A stretch of 64,000 nt of DNA from Psychromonas sp. CNPT3 (lineage in GTDB: Bacteria > Pseudomonadota > Gammaproteobacteria > Enterobacterales > Psychromonadaceae), in NCBI RefSeq assembly GCF_000153405.2, contig NC_020802.1:1321883-1385882 (forward strand), in the 5' to 3' direction. The position numbers and the translations under genes are program-made. Shown piece after piece: positions 26,889 to 37,447 of the stretch (positions within the stretch are counted from its first letter, which is position 1; each line of letters opens with the position of its first letter). The notes under the pieces are model-generated. The model made no database searches, was not told the origin of the DNA, and saw nothing but the letters and a program-made list of their open reading frames with translations.

Positions 26889-27962
26889 ATGTTAAAAATA
26901 AGTCGATCAGAAAAATTACTACAAAGCATGTGCGAAGAGGTCGCAAGTGATGGTGAAGTTGCACAACTTTTTGTATTGAAAAATAAGCAGGGAATGCAAG
27001 TTACCTTGATGGATATCGGGGCCACTTGGTTGAGTTGTGAATTATTAGTGGATGATGATTTTCGAGAAATATTATTAGGGGTTAATACATTTTCTGAGCA
27101 TTGCGCTCAACAAGCGTACTTAGGCGCGACCATCGGCCGATATGCCAATCGCATTCATAAAGGTCAATTTACAATTGGCACGCAGCAATATCAGCTGGAT
27201 CTGAATCAGCAAGGCAACACATTGCATGGTGGCACACTTGGTTTTGATAAATTACGCTGGCAGGTAAAGAGTGTAAGTGAACAAGAGGTTATTTTTACAC
27301 TGCTTTCAAAAGATGGCGATCAAGGTTTTCCGGGGACACTCAATGCGCAAGTGCGCTATCACTTAAGTGCGGATAATAGTTTAACGATAGAGTACCAAGC
27401 GCGCGTCGATAAAGCGTGCCCCGTGAATTTAACCAATCATGCTTATTTTAATTTAGATGGCAGCTGCCCGGGCCAAAATTGTTTAACCCATAAAATGAAA
27501 ATTAATGCGGATCAATACGCGCCAGTCGATAACAGTGGCATCCCTTTAGGGGTCTTTTCAAAAGTAGAAAATAGCAGTTTTGATTTTAGAGCCTATAAAA
27601 ATATTGGTGCGGATTTTATGGCAGATGCTGAGCAAAAAAAGGTGGCAGGCTATGATCATAGCTTTATTTTAAATCGCTCTTCTTCAACATTAAATGAAAA
27701 TGTGGTTGAAGTTGTATCGAGTGATGAAAAAGTCAGGCTCTGTGTGTCGACGACGCAGCCGAGTGTGCATCTTTATACGGGTAATTATTTATCGGGTATT
27801 GTGAATCCTGCGGGAGTCGAGTATCAAAATCAAGCGGGGTTTGCACTCGAAGCGCAGTTTTTAGCGGATGCGCCCAATCATCCAGAGTGGCCCTTGGGGG
27901 ATCCTATCTTATATCCTGGTGAGTTATACCAACAAAAGACGTTATTTAGCTTACATTTTTAA
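26889..27962 (+). CDS. galM: Aldose 1-epimerase (galactose mutarotase)
   Basis: GalM interconverts the alpha and beta anomers of galactose, feeding GalK. The 357-residue protein has GATIGRYANRIHKGQF, the NTLHGGTLGFDK segment with its catalytic-site His, and LTNHAYFNLDG with the second His. Near the end are QPSVHLYTGNYL and the catalytic Glu region FALEAQFLADAPNH. ATG 26889 is preferred; an in-frame GTG at 26877 has no better ribosome site. E. coli GalM is 346 residues. Confidence 0.93.
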   Translation: MLKISRSEKLLQSMCEEVASDGEVAQLFVLKNKQGMQVTLMDIGATWLSCELLVDDDFREILLGVNTFSEHCAQQAYLGATIGRYANRIHKGQFTIGTQQYQLDLNQQGNTLHGGTLGFDKLRWQVKSVSEQEVIFTLLSKDGDQGFPGTLNAQVRYHLSADNSLTIEYQARVDKACPVNLTNHAYFNLDGSCPGQNCLTHKMKINADQYAPVDNSGIPLGVFSKVENSSFDFRAYKNIGADFMADAEQKKVAGYDHSFILNRSSSTLNENVVEVVSSDEKVRLCVSTTQPSVHLYTGNYLSGIVNPAGVEYQNQAGFALEAQFLADAPNHPEWPLGDPILYPGELYQQKTLFSLHF

Positions 27963-28370
27963 GCTTAACTTTATCAATAGTGCGTCGACGGGTGCACTCA
28001 ATCCTCCTTTGTTTTTTCTTCTCTTTTTAAACGTAATATATCCTATTTAAGTGGCATGACGTCTTTGACTTTTTATCTTAAGTTTATCTGCTACTACCTC
28101 TCTTATTTATGACGATATCTTGCATCTGTTTTTTAGATCTTATTTCATCGCCTAAAAAATACGCAAACATTTCCCCTTATTTATCTCAATATTTAACGTG
28201 TTTGTTTTTTCACGTGAGATACCTCTCATCTTTTATTCAAAACAGGTGCAAGCGCTTTTAAATTGTTATACTTTTGTTATCGAAACGTTTGCGCAAACGT
28301 TTCGATGGCATTTTTTAAGAAGAAATAGAGATTATACTCATAAAATAAATGAACAATTAAGGTGATCAGT
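27963..28370. other. Intergenic region between galM and rbsD with the rbs promoter
   Basis: 408 bases without a gene. A TATACT -10-like element lies at 28267-28272, immediately before the 28-bp operator. Upstream, TGAGA-TACC-TCTCA at about 28215-28229 is a small palindrome whose spacing (4) does not fit CRP (6). No other structure is clear. Confidence 0.55.
28279..28306. promoter_or_regulatory. 28-bp perfect palindromic RbsR-type operator before rbsDACBKR
   Basis: ATCGAAACGTTTGC followed by its exact reverse complement GCAAACGTTTCGAT. The LacI-family core AAACGTTT occurs twice, 12 bases apart and symmetric about a central GCGC. It sits just after a TATACT element and 65 bases before rbsD. 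E. coli RbsR recognises a CGAAACGTTTCG-type site, so RbsR from the end of this operon is the expected ligand. Confidence 0.85.
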
Positions 28371-28775
28371 ATGAAAAAAACCGCGCTTTTAAACCCTGAA
28401 CTATCCTATTTGATAGCGTCGCTCGGACATTTTGATGAGGTGACAGTCTGTGATGCAGGTTTACCTATTCCAAGTACGACGCAACGTATTGATTTAGCAT
28501 TAACACATGGTGTGCCCGCGTTTATAACGACGGTACAGGTTTTATTAAGTGAAATGCAGATCACCGGTGTGTTATTGGCGAGTGAGTTTAAAACGGTGAG
28601 CCCACAATTACATCAGGCATTATTAGATTTATTGGCTGAGCATGAAAATGTCGATGTGCAGTACATAAGTCATGAAAATTTCAAGTTACGTACGGCTAAG
28701 AGTAAAGCCGTTGTGCGCACCGGAGAATGCACCGCTTATGCGAATGTCATTTTCCAATCTGGCGTGGTGTTTTAA
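28371..28775 (+). CDS. rbsD: D-ribose pyranase
   Basis: RbsD converts beta-pyranose to beta-furanose ribose so that RbsK can phosphorylate it; the enzyme is a decamer. The 134-residue product keeps the family marks: [16 protein letters not shown] near residue 20, [13 protein letters not shown] and, at the C terminus, [24 protein letters not shown] 28371 with AAGGTGAT upstream is chosen over an in-frame GTG at 28362. E. coli RbsD is 139 residues. First gene of rbsDACBKR. Confidence 0.95.
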   Translation: MKKTALLNPELSYLIASLGHFDEVTVCDAGLPIPSTTQRIDLALTHGVPAFITTVQVLLSEMQITGVLLASEFKTVSPQLHQALLDLLAEHENVDVQYISHENFKLRTAKSKAVVRTGECTAYANVIFQSGVVF

Positions 28776-28797
28776 TTACAAGGGAATGAGGCAATAC

Positions 28798-30303
28798 ATG
28801 AGACAAGCAATACTTTCGTTAAATAATATTCATAAATCATTTCCCGGTGTTAAGGCGCTTGATAACGCCTGTCTAAATGTATATGCCGGAAAGGTAATGG
28901 CATTACTCGGTGAGAACGGTGCAGGTAAGTCGACACTCATGAAAGTATTAACCGGCATTTATCAATTAGACAGTGGAACAATTTGTTATGCCGATAAGGA
29001 CGTTAACTTTGCAGGTCCTCGTGACTCTCAGTTAGCCGGGATCAGCATTATACACCAAGAGTTAAACCTTATTGCAGAGCTCAGTATTGCCGAAAACATT
29101 TTTTTAGGCAGAGAAATTACCCATGCATGGGGCGCGATTGATTGGAAAAGCATGTATGCACAGGCAGATGCTTTATTACAACGCTTAAATATTAATTATT
29201 CTTCTTCTAAGTTACTGGGAGAGTTAAGTTTAGGCGAGCAACAAATGGTTGAAATAGCTAAAGCGTTATCGTTTAAAGCTAAAGTTATCATTATGGATGA
29301 GCCAACAGATGCCTTGACGGAGACGGAAACGCAATCTCTGTTTAAAGTCATCAATGAATTACGCGCTGAGGGTTATGGCATTGTTTATATTTCACATCGT
29401 TTAAAAGAGATTTTTGAGATTTGTGATGATATTACGATTTTACGTGATGGTAAGTTTATTGCCCAAGAAAAAGTGGCTGATATTGATGAAGATAGACTGA
29501 TTGAATTAATGGTAGGGCGTAAATTAGAAGAGCAGTATCCGCGTATTGCAGTGCAACATGAGGGAATTTGTTTAGACGTTAAAAATCTCTCGGGAGAGGG
29601 AATTGAAAATATTAGTTTTACCTTAAAAGAAGGTGAAATCCTCGGGATATCGGGGCTTATGGGAGCGGGACGAACCGAACTCATGAAAATGATTTATGGC
29701 GCGTTGAAACGTCAACAAGGTGAATTGTTTTTACACGGTAAAAAAATAGATCCAAAAACACCGGCACAAGCATTGGCATTAGGCATTGCGTATATTTCAG
29801 AAGATCGTAAAGCGGAAGGCTTGATCTTAGGCTTATCAGTGCAAGAAAATATGTCGCTGTGTGCGCTCGAGCTATTTTCAAAAGGCTGGCAGTTAGATCA
29901 CGCAGCAGAGGCGATGGCCGTTGATGATTTTATTAAGTTATTTAATATAAAAACGCCAAGTCGCAAGCAAATTATTGGACATTTGTCGGGGGGGAATCAA
30001 CAAAAAGTGGCTATCGCGAAAGGGCTTTTAACCCGGCCTAAAGTCTTAATATTAGATGAGCCAACGCGGGGCGTTGATGTGGGAGCCAAAAAAGAAATAT
30101 ACCAATTGATCAATAAATTTAAAGCACAAGGGATGAGCATTATTTTAGTCTCATCAGAAATGCCCGAAGTATTGGGAATGAGTGACCGTATTTTAGTGAT
30201 GCACCAAGGAAAAATCAGTGGTGAATTTAGCGCGAAAGATGCAGATCAAGAAAAACTAATGGCTTGTGCTATTGGTAAAAACAGGGAGGAAATAAGCATA
30301 TGA
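28798..30303 (+). CDS. rbsA: Ribose ABC transporter, ATP-binding protein
   Basis: RbsA carries two fused ABC ATPase domains that power ribose uptake. The 501-residue product equals E. coli RbsA. N-terminal domain: Walker [11 protein letters not shown]-loop IIHQELNLI, signature [15 protein letters not shown], Walker [16 protein letters not shown]. The C-terminal domain is degenerate at Walker A ([12 protein letters not shown]), as usual in this family, but has [15 protein letters not shown] and [14 protein letters not shown] start at ATG 28798 after GAGG; the frame continues upstream into rbsD but those starts lack support. Its end overlaps rbsC by 4 bases. Confidence 0.96.
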   Translation: MRQAILSLNNIHKSFPGVKALDNACLNVYAGKVMALLGENGAGKSTLMKVLTGIYQLDSGTICYADKDVNFAGPRDSQLAGISIIHQELNLIAELSIAENIFLGREITHAWGAIDWKSMYAQADALLQRLNINYSSSKLLGELSLGEQQMVEIAKALSFKAKVIIMDEPTDALTETETQSLFKVINELRAEGYGIVYISHRLKEIFEICDDITILRDGKFIAQEKVADIDEDRLIELMVGRKLEEQYPRIAVQHEGICLDVKNLSGEGIENISFTLKEGEILGISGLMGAGRTELMKMIYGALKRQQGELFLHGKKIDPKTPAQALALGIAYISEDRKAEGLILGLSVQENMSLCALELFSKGWQLDHAAEAMAVDDFIKLFNIKTPSRKQIIGHLSGGNQQKVAIAKGLLTRPKVLILDEPTRGVDVGAKKEIYQLINKFKAQGMSIILVSSEMPEVLGMSDRILVMHQGKISGEFSAKDADQEKLMACAIGKNREEISI

Positions 30304-31283
30304 ATGAGCAACAATTAGGTAAAGAAGTAAAACATAAAAGAAGATGTGGTCTGAGTAAAGCGTGGCTAATTGAACAAAAATCATTGATAGCCCTTATTTT
30401 ATTGATAGTGATCGTGTCTTTTTTAAATGAATATTTTTTTACACTCAATAATATTTTGAATATTCTTCGTCAAACCTCTGTCATCGCTATTCTCGCAGCC
30501 GGCATGACGTTAGTTATTTTAACCGCGGGCATAGATTTAAGTGTTGGCTCTATTTTAGCATTGTGTGGCGCATTCTCAGCAACGATGATAGGGCTTGAAA
30601 TATCTGTTTTCATTGCGGTTCCTGTCTCTCTTTTTGCAGGTTTAGTACTTGGATCGATGACCGGGATGATCATTGCTAAAGGCAAAGTACAAGCCTTTAT
30701 TGCAACGTTAGTGACGATGACCTTATTACGAGGCGTCACTATGGTGTATACCGATGGACGTCCTATTTCAACAGGATTTACGGATGTAGCTGACGTGTTT
30801 TCATTGTTTGGTACGGGTTACTTCCTATCGATCCCAATCCCTGTTTGGTTGATGGCTTTGGTTTTTTTAAGTATTTGGTATTTACTAAACCACACCCGCT
30901 TCGGCCGTTATATTTATGCGTTAGGCGGTAATGAATCTGCCACGCAGTTATCCGGTATCAATGTTGCCAAAGTAAAAGTAGGGGTTTATGCCATTTGTGG
31001 GTTATTGGCAGCCTTAGCGGGCATTATTATTACTTCACGACTTTCATCTGCACAACCGACAGCAGGGATGGGCTATGAATTAGATGCTATTGCTGCCGTC
31101 GTGTTAGGGGGTACAAGTTTAGCAGGAGGTAAGGGACGCATCATGGGCACCTTAGTTGGCGCACTGATTATTGGCGTATTAAATAATGCGCTGAATTTAC
31201 TCGATGTGTCATCTTATTACCAAATGATTGTTAAAGCGGTGGTCATATTATTAGCCGTGTTGGTCGACAATAAAGAAAAATAA
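30300..31283 (+). CDS. rbsC: Ribose ABC transporter, permease
   Basis: Inner-membrane subunit of the ribose transporter, 327 residues (E. coli 321) with about eight to ten hydrophobic segments. Family features include [44 protein letters not shown] and [20 protein letters not shown]. The extra N-terminal residues are basic and cytoplasmic. ATGA overlap with rbsA indicates coupled translation. Confidence 0.95.
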   Translation: MNEQQLGKEVKHKRRCGLSKAWLIEQKSLIALILLIVIVSFLNEYFFTLNNILNILRQTSVIAILAAGMTLVILTAGIDLSVGSILALCGAFSATMIGLEISVFIAVPVSLFAGLVLGSMTGMIIAKGKVQAFIATLVTMTLLRGVTMVYTDGRPISTGFTDVADVFSLFGTGYFLSIPIPVWLMALVFLSIWYLLNHTRFGRYIYALGGNESATQLSGINVAKVKVGVYAICGLLAALAGIIITSRLSSAQPTAGMGYELDAIAAVVLGGTSLAGGKGRIMGTLVGALIIGVLNNALNLLDVSSYYQMIVKAVVILLAVLVDNKEK

Positions 31284-31339
31284 TTTACGTACGCAGGAGA
31301 TCGTTGATCTCATTTATCTATAAATAAAAGGACTATCAG

Positions 31340-32218
31340 ATGAAAACAATTACAACTTTAGTGGCTGCAGCGGTTATTTCAGCATCTTTCTCGGCGACGG
31401 TAATGGCGCAAGATACGCTTGCACTGGTTGTGTCGACATTGAACAATCCATTTTTTGTGAGCATGAAAGAGGGCGCAGAGAAAAAAGCGTCTGAACTCGG
31501 TTATAAAATAATTGTATTGGACTCGCAAAACGATCCAAGTAAAGAGCTTGCTAACGTAGAAGATCTTGTGGTGCGCGGTGTACAAGCTATTTTAATTAAC
31601 CCAACAGACTCCGATGCTGTGTCGAATGCAATACGCGTTGCAAATCGCGCTAACATTCCGGTTATTACCTTAGATAGAGGCGCGTCTCGTGGTGAGGTTG
31701 TGAGCCATATTGCTTCAGATAATGTGGCTGGTGGCGCATTAGCGGGTAAATATATTAGTGATAAATTGGGTGAAAATGTGAAAGTTATCCAGCTTGAAGG
31801 TATTGCGGGGACGTCTGCTGCTCGTGAGCGTGGTGAAGGTTTTATGCAAGCTGTTAAAAGTGAAAATATGCAGCTATTGGCAAGCCAACCTGCTGACTTT
31901 GATCGCACAAAAGGCTTAAACGTAATGGAAAACCTTTTAGCATCGAAACCAGATGTACAAGCGGTGTTTGCACAAAACGATGAAATGGCATTGGGTGCAG
32001 TGCGCGCAGTACAAGCGTCAGGTAAAGATATTATGATAGTCGGCTTTGATGGAACCCAAGATGGTTTGGCTGCGGTTAAACGTGGTTTACTCAGTGCAAC
32101 GATTGCCCAGCAACCGGCTTTAATTGGTGAAATTGGCGTGAGTACTGCCGTTGCTGTATTAGCGGGTAAAAGTGTAGAAAAAAATATCCCAGTGGCTTTA
32201 ATGATGGTTGTTAAATAA
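31340..32218 (+). CDS. rbsB: Ribose ABC transporter, periplasmic binding protein
   Basis: Periplasmic ribose receptor of the transporter. 292 residues beginning with a signal peptide cut after VMA at residue 23. The mature protein begins [27 protein letters not shown], followed by the type I periplasmic-binding folds: [21 protein letters not shown] with the ligand-contacting [17 protein letters not shown] and [16 protein letters not shown]. coli RbsB is 296 residues. A strong terminator follows 8 bases after the stop, which may favour high rbsB expression relative to rbsK. Confidence 0.96.
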   Translation: MKTITTLVAAAVISASFSATVMAQDTLALVVSTLNNPFFVSMKEGAEKKASELGYKIIVLDSQNDPSKELANVEDLVVRGVQAILINPTDSDAVSNAIRVANRANIPVITLDRGASRGEVVSHIASDNVAGGALAGKYISDKLGENVKVIQLEGIAGTSAARERGEGFMQAVKSENMQLLASQPADFDRTKGLNVMENLLASKPDVQAVFAQNDEMALGAVRAVQASGKDIMIVGFDGTQDGLAAVKRGLLSATIAQQPALIGEIGVSTAVAVLAGKSVEKNIPVALMMVVK

Positions 32219-32226
32219 CCTTTTTT

Positions 32227-32263
32227 ACGGCAAAGGGGGGTTGTTTGCCCTTTGCCGTTTTTT
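32227..32263 (+). terminator. Intrinsic terminator between rbsB and rbsK
   Basis: CGGCAAAGGG pairs with CCCTTTGCCG around a G/T-rich loop and ends in six T. It probably separates transport genes (DACB) from rbsK by partial termination, since rbsK starts only 30 bases later with no obvious promoter. Confidence 0.85.
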
Positions 32264-32292
32264 ATAACGGGAAATTAACTAAGGAATAAAGG

Positions 32293-33225
32293 ATGCATAA
32301 ATTAGTAGTATTAGGCAGCGTCAATGCGGATCATGTACTTTGTGTTCCCTCTTTCCCTCGCCCGGGTGAGACGTTACATGGGCATAGTTATGCGGTTATC
32401 CCTGGAGGTAAAGGTGCAAATCAAGCGGTAGCTGCTGCTCGCTCGGGGGCTAATGTTAGTTTTATTGCTTGTGTAGGAGATGATCCCTTTGGACTTAATA
32501 TCCGTCAAAGTTTTGCCTCTGATAATATTAATGTTGATGCGGTGATGATTGAAAAAGATTGCCCTACGGGTATCGCAATGATCCAAGTGGCCGATACCGG
32601 TGAAAATAGTATTTGTATTTCAGCAGAGGCAAATGCGCGTTTAGATGTTAATAAGATTCGTCCGCATCAAGCCTTAATAGAGCAAGCAGACATGCTACTC
32701 ATGCAGTTAGAGACGCCCCTTGAAGGCGTTCTTTGGGCAGCCGGCATTGCGCAAAAATCTTCAACCAAAGTGGTCTTAAATCCGGCGCCCGCCATCGCAT
32801 TAAAAGACGAATTATTAGCGCTTATTGATATCATCACTCCCAATGAAACGGAAGTTGAAATATTAACCGGTATTGCGGTGAATGATGCAGCCTCTGCGCA
32901 AAAAGCGGCAAGCTACTTACATGTGAAAGGGATAGGCACTGTGCTCATCACTTTAGGTAAAGAAGGTGTTTGGTTAAGTGATAAAAAAACAACACAACAA
33001 ATTAAAGGCTTTATCGTAAAAGCCATTGATACTACGGCAGCTGGCGATACTTTTAATGGCGCATTACTGGCGCGCTTACTCGAAGGCGAAACATTAAAAG
33101 ACGCGATTTATTTTGCACATGCAGCAGCTGCTATCACGGTGACGGGCAAGGGCGCACAAACGTCTATTCCTTCGCGCGCACAGATAGATGCGTTTTTACT
33201 CTTACATCAACCTATTGCAGATTAA
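32293..33225 (+). CDS. rbsK: Ribokinase
   Basis: PfkB-family kinase that makes ribose-5-phosphate. The 310-residue product (E. coli 309) has the first PfkB signature near GGKGANQAVAAARSGANV. Substrate-binding NADH-like residues are in GSVNADHVLCVPSFPRPGETL. The second signature DTTAAGDTFNGALLARL carries the catalytic Asp. RBS AAGG lies 9 bases before ATG. Confidence 0.96.
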   Translation: MHKLVVLGSVNADHVLCVPSFPRPGETLHGHSYAVIPGGKGANQAVAAARSGANVSFIACVGDDPFGLNIRQSFASDNINVDAVMIEKDCPTGIAMIQVADTGENSICISAEANARLDVNKIRPHQALIEQADMLLMQLETPLEGVLWAAGIAQKSSTKVVLNPAPAIALKDELLALIDIITPNETEVEILTGIAVNDAASAQKAASYLHVKGIGTVLITLGKEGVWLSDKKTTQQIKGFIVKAIDTTAAGDTFNGALLARLLEGETLKDAIYFAHAAAAITVTGKGAQTSIPSRAQIDAFLLLHQPIAD

Positions 33226-33230
33226 TTTTT

Positions 33231-33281
33231 TTACGCGCTGAAGCTTATTGATCTTATTGAGGTTATAAGCTACGCGCGTAA
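33231..33281. other. Long imperfect stem-loop after rbsK
   Basis: TTACGCGC-TG-AAGCTTAT pairs with ATAAGCT-AC-GCGCGTAA with one mismatched pair of bases in the middle, loop about 16. No direct T-run follows on the plus strand, although a T7 run appears about 15 bases later. It may be a terminator or an RNA-processing structure between rbsK and rbsR. Confidence 0.5.
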
Positions 33282-33462
33282 GTCGTAAAAAGGGTGTTTT
33301 TTTATGTGTCTTGCTTTTGATCAGGTTTGTAAGTGTTTGATCATGCTAAAATAGCAACATGAATGACAGTTTAAATTGCTCTTAATCTGTTTGAAAATCA
33401 ATCTCAGTACGTATTATAAACAGTAAGCTTTGGCGTGCAGATCCTTATGTAAGTGAGACAAA

Positions 33463-34467
33463 ATGGCAACAATCAAAGATGTGGCAAAATACGCACAGGT
33501 TTCAACGTCAACGGTGAGTCATGTGCTTAATAAAACCCGATATGTCAGCCCTGATATTACGGCGCGCGTTATGCTGGGCGTCGAAACCTTAAATTATACG
33601 CCCTCGGCACTTGCTCGTAGCTTAAAGTTAAAAAACACACGTACCTTAGGTATGTTGGTTACCACTTCAACCAATCCTTTTTTTGCGGAAGTCGTAAAGG
33701 GAGTGGAAAGACGTTGTTATGAAGAGGGCTATAGCTTACTTTTATGTAATACGGAAGGTGATAGCGAACGTCTGAGTTGTAACATTGATATGTTATTACA
33801 AAAAAAAGTGGATGGTTTATTACTCATGAGTGGTGATCTTTCTTGTCAAAAAGTCGATATTTTTGCAAAACATGCCACTATTCCAACCGTGGTACTCGAT
33901 TTAGGTGAGCCTAATTTTCCCTGTGATAAAATTCAAGATAATTCGTTTTTAGGCGGGTATTTAGCCACTCAACACTTTATCGAAAAAGGCCATACGCAGA
34001 TTGCATGTATTACGGGGTTTTTAAATAAACAAGCGTCAAAAATGCGTTTACTTGGCTATAAAAAAGCGATGCAAGAAGCGCGCTTAGACATTAAGTCTCG
34101 TTGGATTGTTTCTGCTGATTTTGAGTGTGCTGGTGGCATGCAAGCGTTCGATAAAATATATAACAGTGGCACATTACCGAGTGCCATTTTTGTGTGTAAC
34201 GATATGATGGCGATGGGCGTTATTAGCGCTGCGTCGAAACGTGGACTGCGCGTGCCCGATGATCTTTCTATTATTGGTTATGATGATATCCAGTTGGCTG
34301 AATTTCTTATTCCCCCTTTAACGACTATTCATCAAGCAAAATTTAACTTAGGTCGTCAGGCGTTTAATACCTTACTCGATAAAATAAAAACACAGCGTAG
34401 TGAAGATGTGGACATAGACTTAGAGCCTATATTGATAACGCGCAGTAGCGTCAAAGATATGCGCTAA
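33463..34467 (+). CDS. rbsR: Ribose operon repressor, LacI family
   Basis: A 334-residue LacI-type regulator. It has an N-terminal helix-turn-helix with hinge (ATIKDVAKYAQVSTSTVSHVLNKTRYVSPD), then the periplasmic-binding-like effector domain with TNPFFAEVVKGVERRCYE and ending PPLTTIHQAKFNLGRQAFNTLL. E. coli RbsR is 330 residues. It is last in rbsDACBKR but has its own 237-base upstream gap containing two TTTGATCA repeats. The expected target is the palindrome at 28279-28306. Confidence 0.93.
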   Translation: MATIKDVAKYAQVSTSTVSHVLNKTRYVSPDITARVMLGVETLNYTPSALARSLKLKNTRTLGMLVTTSTNPFFAEVVKGVERRCYEEGYSLLLCNTEGDSERLSCNIDMLLQKKVDGLLLMSGDLSCQKVDIFAKHATIPTVVLDLGEPNFPCDKIQDNSFLGGYLATQHFIEKGHTQIACITGFLNKQASKMRLLGYKKAMQEARLDIKSRWIVSADFECAGGMQAFDKIYNSGTLPSAIFVCNDMMAMGVISAASKRGLRVPDDLSIIGYDDIQLAEFLIPPLTTIHQAKFNLGRQAFNTLLDKIKTQRSEDVDIDLEPILITRSSVKDMR

Positions 34468-34475
34468 AATGAGTG

Positions 34476-34507
34476 AACCCATGACGACTCGAGGTTACTC
34501 ATGGGTT
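34476..34507. terminator. Possible bidirectional terminator between rbsR and the MFS gene
   Basis: AACCCATGA and TCATGGGTT form a perfect 9-bp stem around a 14-base loop, overlapping the last codons of the minus-strand MFS gene. The T-runs are weak on both sides. Confidence 0.45.
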
Positions 34508-35698
34508 TGTTGATGTTTTATTTTTTCGATACTTACCATGTGTTAAGACCAATACCATTAACAGACCGGTAATGATGTAAAATAAACCGAGTCTTTGTTG
34601 ATCATAAACCAAATTTTTTATTAAAAAAGCCCCCAGAGTACCCGCAAGACACATCTGCACCGCCCCAGAAAAAGCCGACACCGCGCCCACTTGTTTCGTG
34701 TGTGGGGCCAATAATAGGCTTATTGAAATGGGGAAACTGATCCCTTGTGCAATAGCAAGTAATGTAAAGCCAGTAACAAGGGTAAACACACTGCTTTGGG
34801 TCAGCATTAAAAATGCGCCTGCGAGCAGCATAATGCAGGCCGCAAGAAGAATTAACGTCAACGAAGAAAAATATTTATTCAACGTATTAAGTAATAAACT
34901 GCCAATGAGCAAACCCATTGAGGGGATTATCATCACCTGCCCATACTCTGCGCTACTTAAATGCTCACCATTTTGTAATAAAAAAGGCAGCAAGGAAATA
35001 GACACTAAAGTAGCCAAATACGAGATCCAGTTGTAGCTCGCAGCGCTCACTACTTGATAATTTTTTGCGAGATAATAATAATTTTTAAGGGTTTGTAGTA
35101 CCTTAAATTTGCTAACAGCATAAGGCATTGTTTCGGGTAAAACAAAATAGCCAAGTACAAAGATAGCCAAAAGATAAATAAGCACAAAAGAAAAAACAGC
35201 TGGCCAGCCTAATTGAAAAGCAACCCAGCCGCCTACAACGGGGGCTAAAATCGGTAAAATTGATGCGGTCACCGAAAGATAAGACATTGCTTGCGTCAGT
35301 TGCATGCCGTGATAACTATCACGAATAACACTGCGTCCAAGTACGGATGCACTCCCTGCTCCTAAACCTTGCAGTAAACGTCCGAAAATTAATAGGTTAA
35401 AATTATTTGCACTTAAAACACAAAGCAATGTGCCCAGTAGATAAATACCTTGTCCAAGTAAAAAAACCGGTCGCCGGCCGATAGCATCTGAAAAAGGCCC
35501 ATAAAAAAGTTGCGAGGCACCAAAGCCTAAGAGATAAAAGGTGACAATAAATTGTGTGTTAGTCGCGGATATGTTTAAGTCTTGGCTGATAAGTGGCAGG
35601 GAAGGTAGGTAGATACTGACACCAACTTGCCCGGTTGCAATGATCATCATTGCTAACGCGAGAGGCAGTTTTTTGAAGAGGTGCTTTTTTGTTGGCAT
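34499..35698 (-). CDS. MFS drug-resistance transporter, Bcr/CflA type
   Basis: A 399-residue inner-membrane protein with twelve hydrophobic segments. Major-facilitator motif A is visible between segments 2 and 3 (GPFSDAIGRRPVFLLGQ), and motif C region residues occur in VIRDSYHGMQLTQAMSYLSVTASILPILAPVVGGWV, typical of the Bcr/CflA (DHA1) group of proton-driven efflux pumps. The N terminus starts KKLPLALAMMIIATGQVGVSIYLPSLP. Substrate cannot be told from sequence. It is convergent with rbsR and stands alone. Confidence 0.88.
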   Translation of the reverse strand: MPTKKHLFKKLPLALAMMIIATGQVGVSIYLPSLPLISQDLNISATNTQFIVTFYLLGFGASQLFYGPFSDAIGRRPVFLLGQGIYLLGTLLCVLSANNFNLLIFGRLLQGLGAGSASVLGRSVIRDSYHGMQLTQAMSYLSVTASILPILAPVVGGWVAFQLGWPAVFSFVLIYLLAIFVLGYFVLPETMPYAVSKFKVLQTLKNYYYLAKNYQVVSAASYNWISYLATLVSISLLPFLLQNGEHLSSAEYGQVMIIPSMGLLIGSLLLNTLNKYFSSLTLILLAACIMLLAGAFLMLTQSSVFTLVTGFTLLAIAQGISFPISISLLLAPHTKQVGAVSAFSGAVQMCLAGTLGAFLIKNLVYDQQRLGLFYIITGLLMVLVLTHGKYRKNKTSTNP

Positions 35699-35968
35699 AA
35701 AAGGCAGTTTACGTGTTATTCAATCAAAAGGTAAGGTGTATTTTTGAGCGGTCTGTGGAAATAGATTTTTTGCTAAGGATCTTTGTTTAAAAAATTATAC
35801 GCATAAAGATAGCTTTACCCCTAAAAATGCATTCATCAGTCGTAAGCTTGGATATTTAGAGCGCTCAACATATTCATTATTGTAAAGCATCAATTTAAGC
35901 CACTATAATTCTGCGAGAAGTAGTGATCCGTAGGCTTACTCATATTGCCTTTGGATCATAACGGAAAG

Positions 35969-37327
35969 TTATCGGTAGATCCGCTCCGCCCAACGAGCAA
36001 GACCGGAGGTAACACTGCCAAAGTGATCGCCGATGACTAATTGTGCCTGAGGATATTGAGCTTGAATAATATCTTGTAAGACTTTTATTTTTGCAGTGCC
36101 ACCGGTAATAAAGATAATATCAGGCTGACATTGCGCTGAGTCTACCGCTTGTTGCATTAACTTTATAATATTACGCAGTAAATGTTGGTTGGCATCTTTT
36201 AATAGCGGTAAATCTATGATGCAATTTAGATTGTCTTCTAAATAATGTAAATCGATGCTCTGCGTCGTGCTTGCACTTAATTTTATCTTCGCTTGCTCTG
36301 CACTGTTCACTAATTGATATGTCATGCGCTCTTGTTGTAAGAGAAGCAAGCGTTGTAATTTTTCCGGCTGGCGGGTATCACGCATCATTTCCATTATAAA
36401 GCGTTTGTTTTGCGCACTGTAAAAGTGTGTTTGAGCCACAATATCATTGATAGAAACGGCATTACGATAACATTGTGTCGGCATCGGTTTACCGTTTTTA
36501 AGTAAACTCGTTAAACCCAGCTCTGGCATGATCCCTTTTAATGCTAAGTTAATATCGAAATCATTACCACCAATGCGTTCGCCTGAGTGACTTAAAAGGT
36601 GGCTACTACGATCGGTCATTAAACTTAATTTAGGTGACATTAACATCATGGAGCAGTCACTTGTCCCGCCACCAATATCGACCACTAAAACACGTTTTTC
36701 AGTCTGCAATGAGGCTTCAAATTCATAGCCTGCAGCAACGGGTTCAAATAAAAACTCAACGTCTTTAAAACCAACGCGTTTGGCAGCATTGCTTAGGATT
36801 GTTAGGGCTTGAGCATTACTTTTGTCACCATTGATGCCTTTAAAATTAACCGGTTTACCAATGACAGTTTGTGTTATTTGGCGTTGTAGTTTTTGCTCTG
36901 TTAGTTGTTTTACATTGGCCATCATGGTTGCCACAATGTCTTCAAAGAGCTGAATTTGTTGTGTTGTTAAGCCACTAAACCCTAAAAAAGACTTCGGCGA
37001 TTTTATATAATAGCCTTCATCAGGCGCCTCTAAATAAGATTGTAATGCTTTTTTACCAAAAAATATTTCACTTTCAATCGCATCTTCGCGTAATTCATTT
37101 AAGCAAACTTGGCCTTTATTTAATGCAGACTTTCGATCTAATTGAAATTTATTTTGTTGCTCTTCTGGCAAATGTTGATGTAACCAGTTTACAATCATCT
37201 CGCGTGCAGGAGCATATAACGTTGAGGGAATATAATTTCCATGCTCACCCAGTTGGACTAATTTCGGTTGCGAATTTTCCATGACAGCGACAGCACAATT
37301 TGATGTACCATAATCAAAACCAATCAT
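35969..37327 (-). CDS. yegD: Hsp70-family protein YegD
   Basis: A 452-residue DnaK-like protein that has the actin-like ATPase domain but no classical substrate-binding domain; E. coli YegD is 450. Motifs: phosphate 1 MIGFDYGTSNCAVAVM, KSPKSFLGFSGL, QTVIGKPVNF, phosphate 2 VLVVDIGGGTSDCSMM, GERIGGNDFDINLA, adenosine IIFITGGTAKI and the ending FGSVTSGLARWAERIYR. Function is probably a specialised chaperone; it is not established. Confidence 0.93.
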   Translation of the reverse strand: MIGFDYGTSNCAVAVMENSQPKLVQLGEHGNYIPSTLYAPAREMIVNWLHQHLPEEQQNKFQLDRKSALNKGQVCLNELREDAIESEIFFGKKALQSYLEAPDEGYYIKSPKSFLGFSGLTTQQIQLFEDIVATMMANVKQLTEQKLQRQITQTVIGKPVNFKGINGDKSNAQALTILSNAAKRVGFKDVEFLFEPVAAGYEFEASLQTEKRVLVVDIGGGTSDCSMMLMSPKLSLMTDRSSHLLSHSGERIGGNDFDINLALKGIMPELGLTSLLKNGKPMPTQCYRNAVSINDIVAQTHFYSAQNKRFIMEMMRDTRQPEKLQRLLLLQQERMTYQLVNSAEQAKIKLSASTTQSIDLHYLEDNLNCIIDLPLLKDANQHLLRNIIKLMQQAVDSAQCQPDIIFITGGTAKIKVLQDIIQAQYPQAQLVIGDHFGSVTSGLARWAERIYR

Positions 37328-37447
37328 ATTACTTCTTTCTCTTCTCTACATTTTTTTAAGGCGCGTAGCATACTGATTAACGCATTTATATACAACAGAT
37401 AACGTAATAAATACCTTGTGCATAACACTTATTTATACCCTAAGTCG

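Noticed and set aside
28215-28229. CRP site upstream of rbs
   Set aside because: TGAGA-TACC-TCTCA has 4 rather than 6 bases between half-sites and lacks the TGTGA core.
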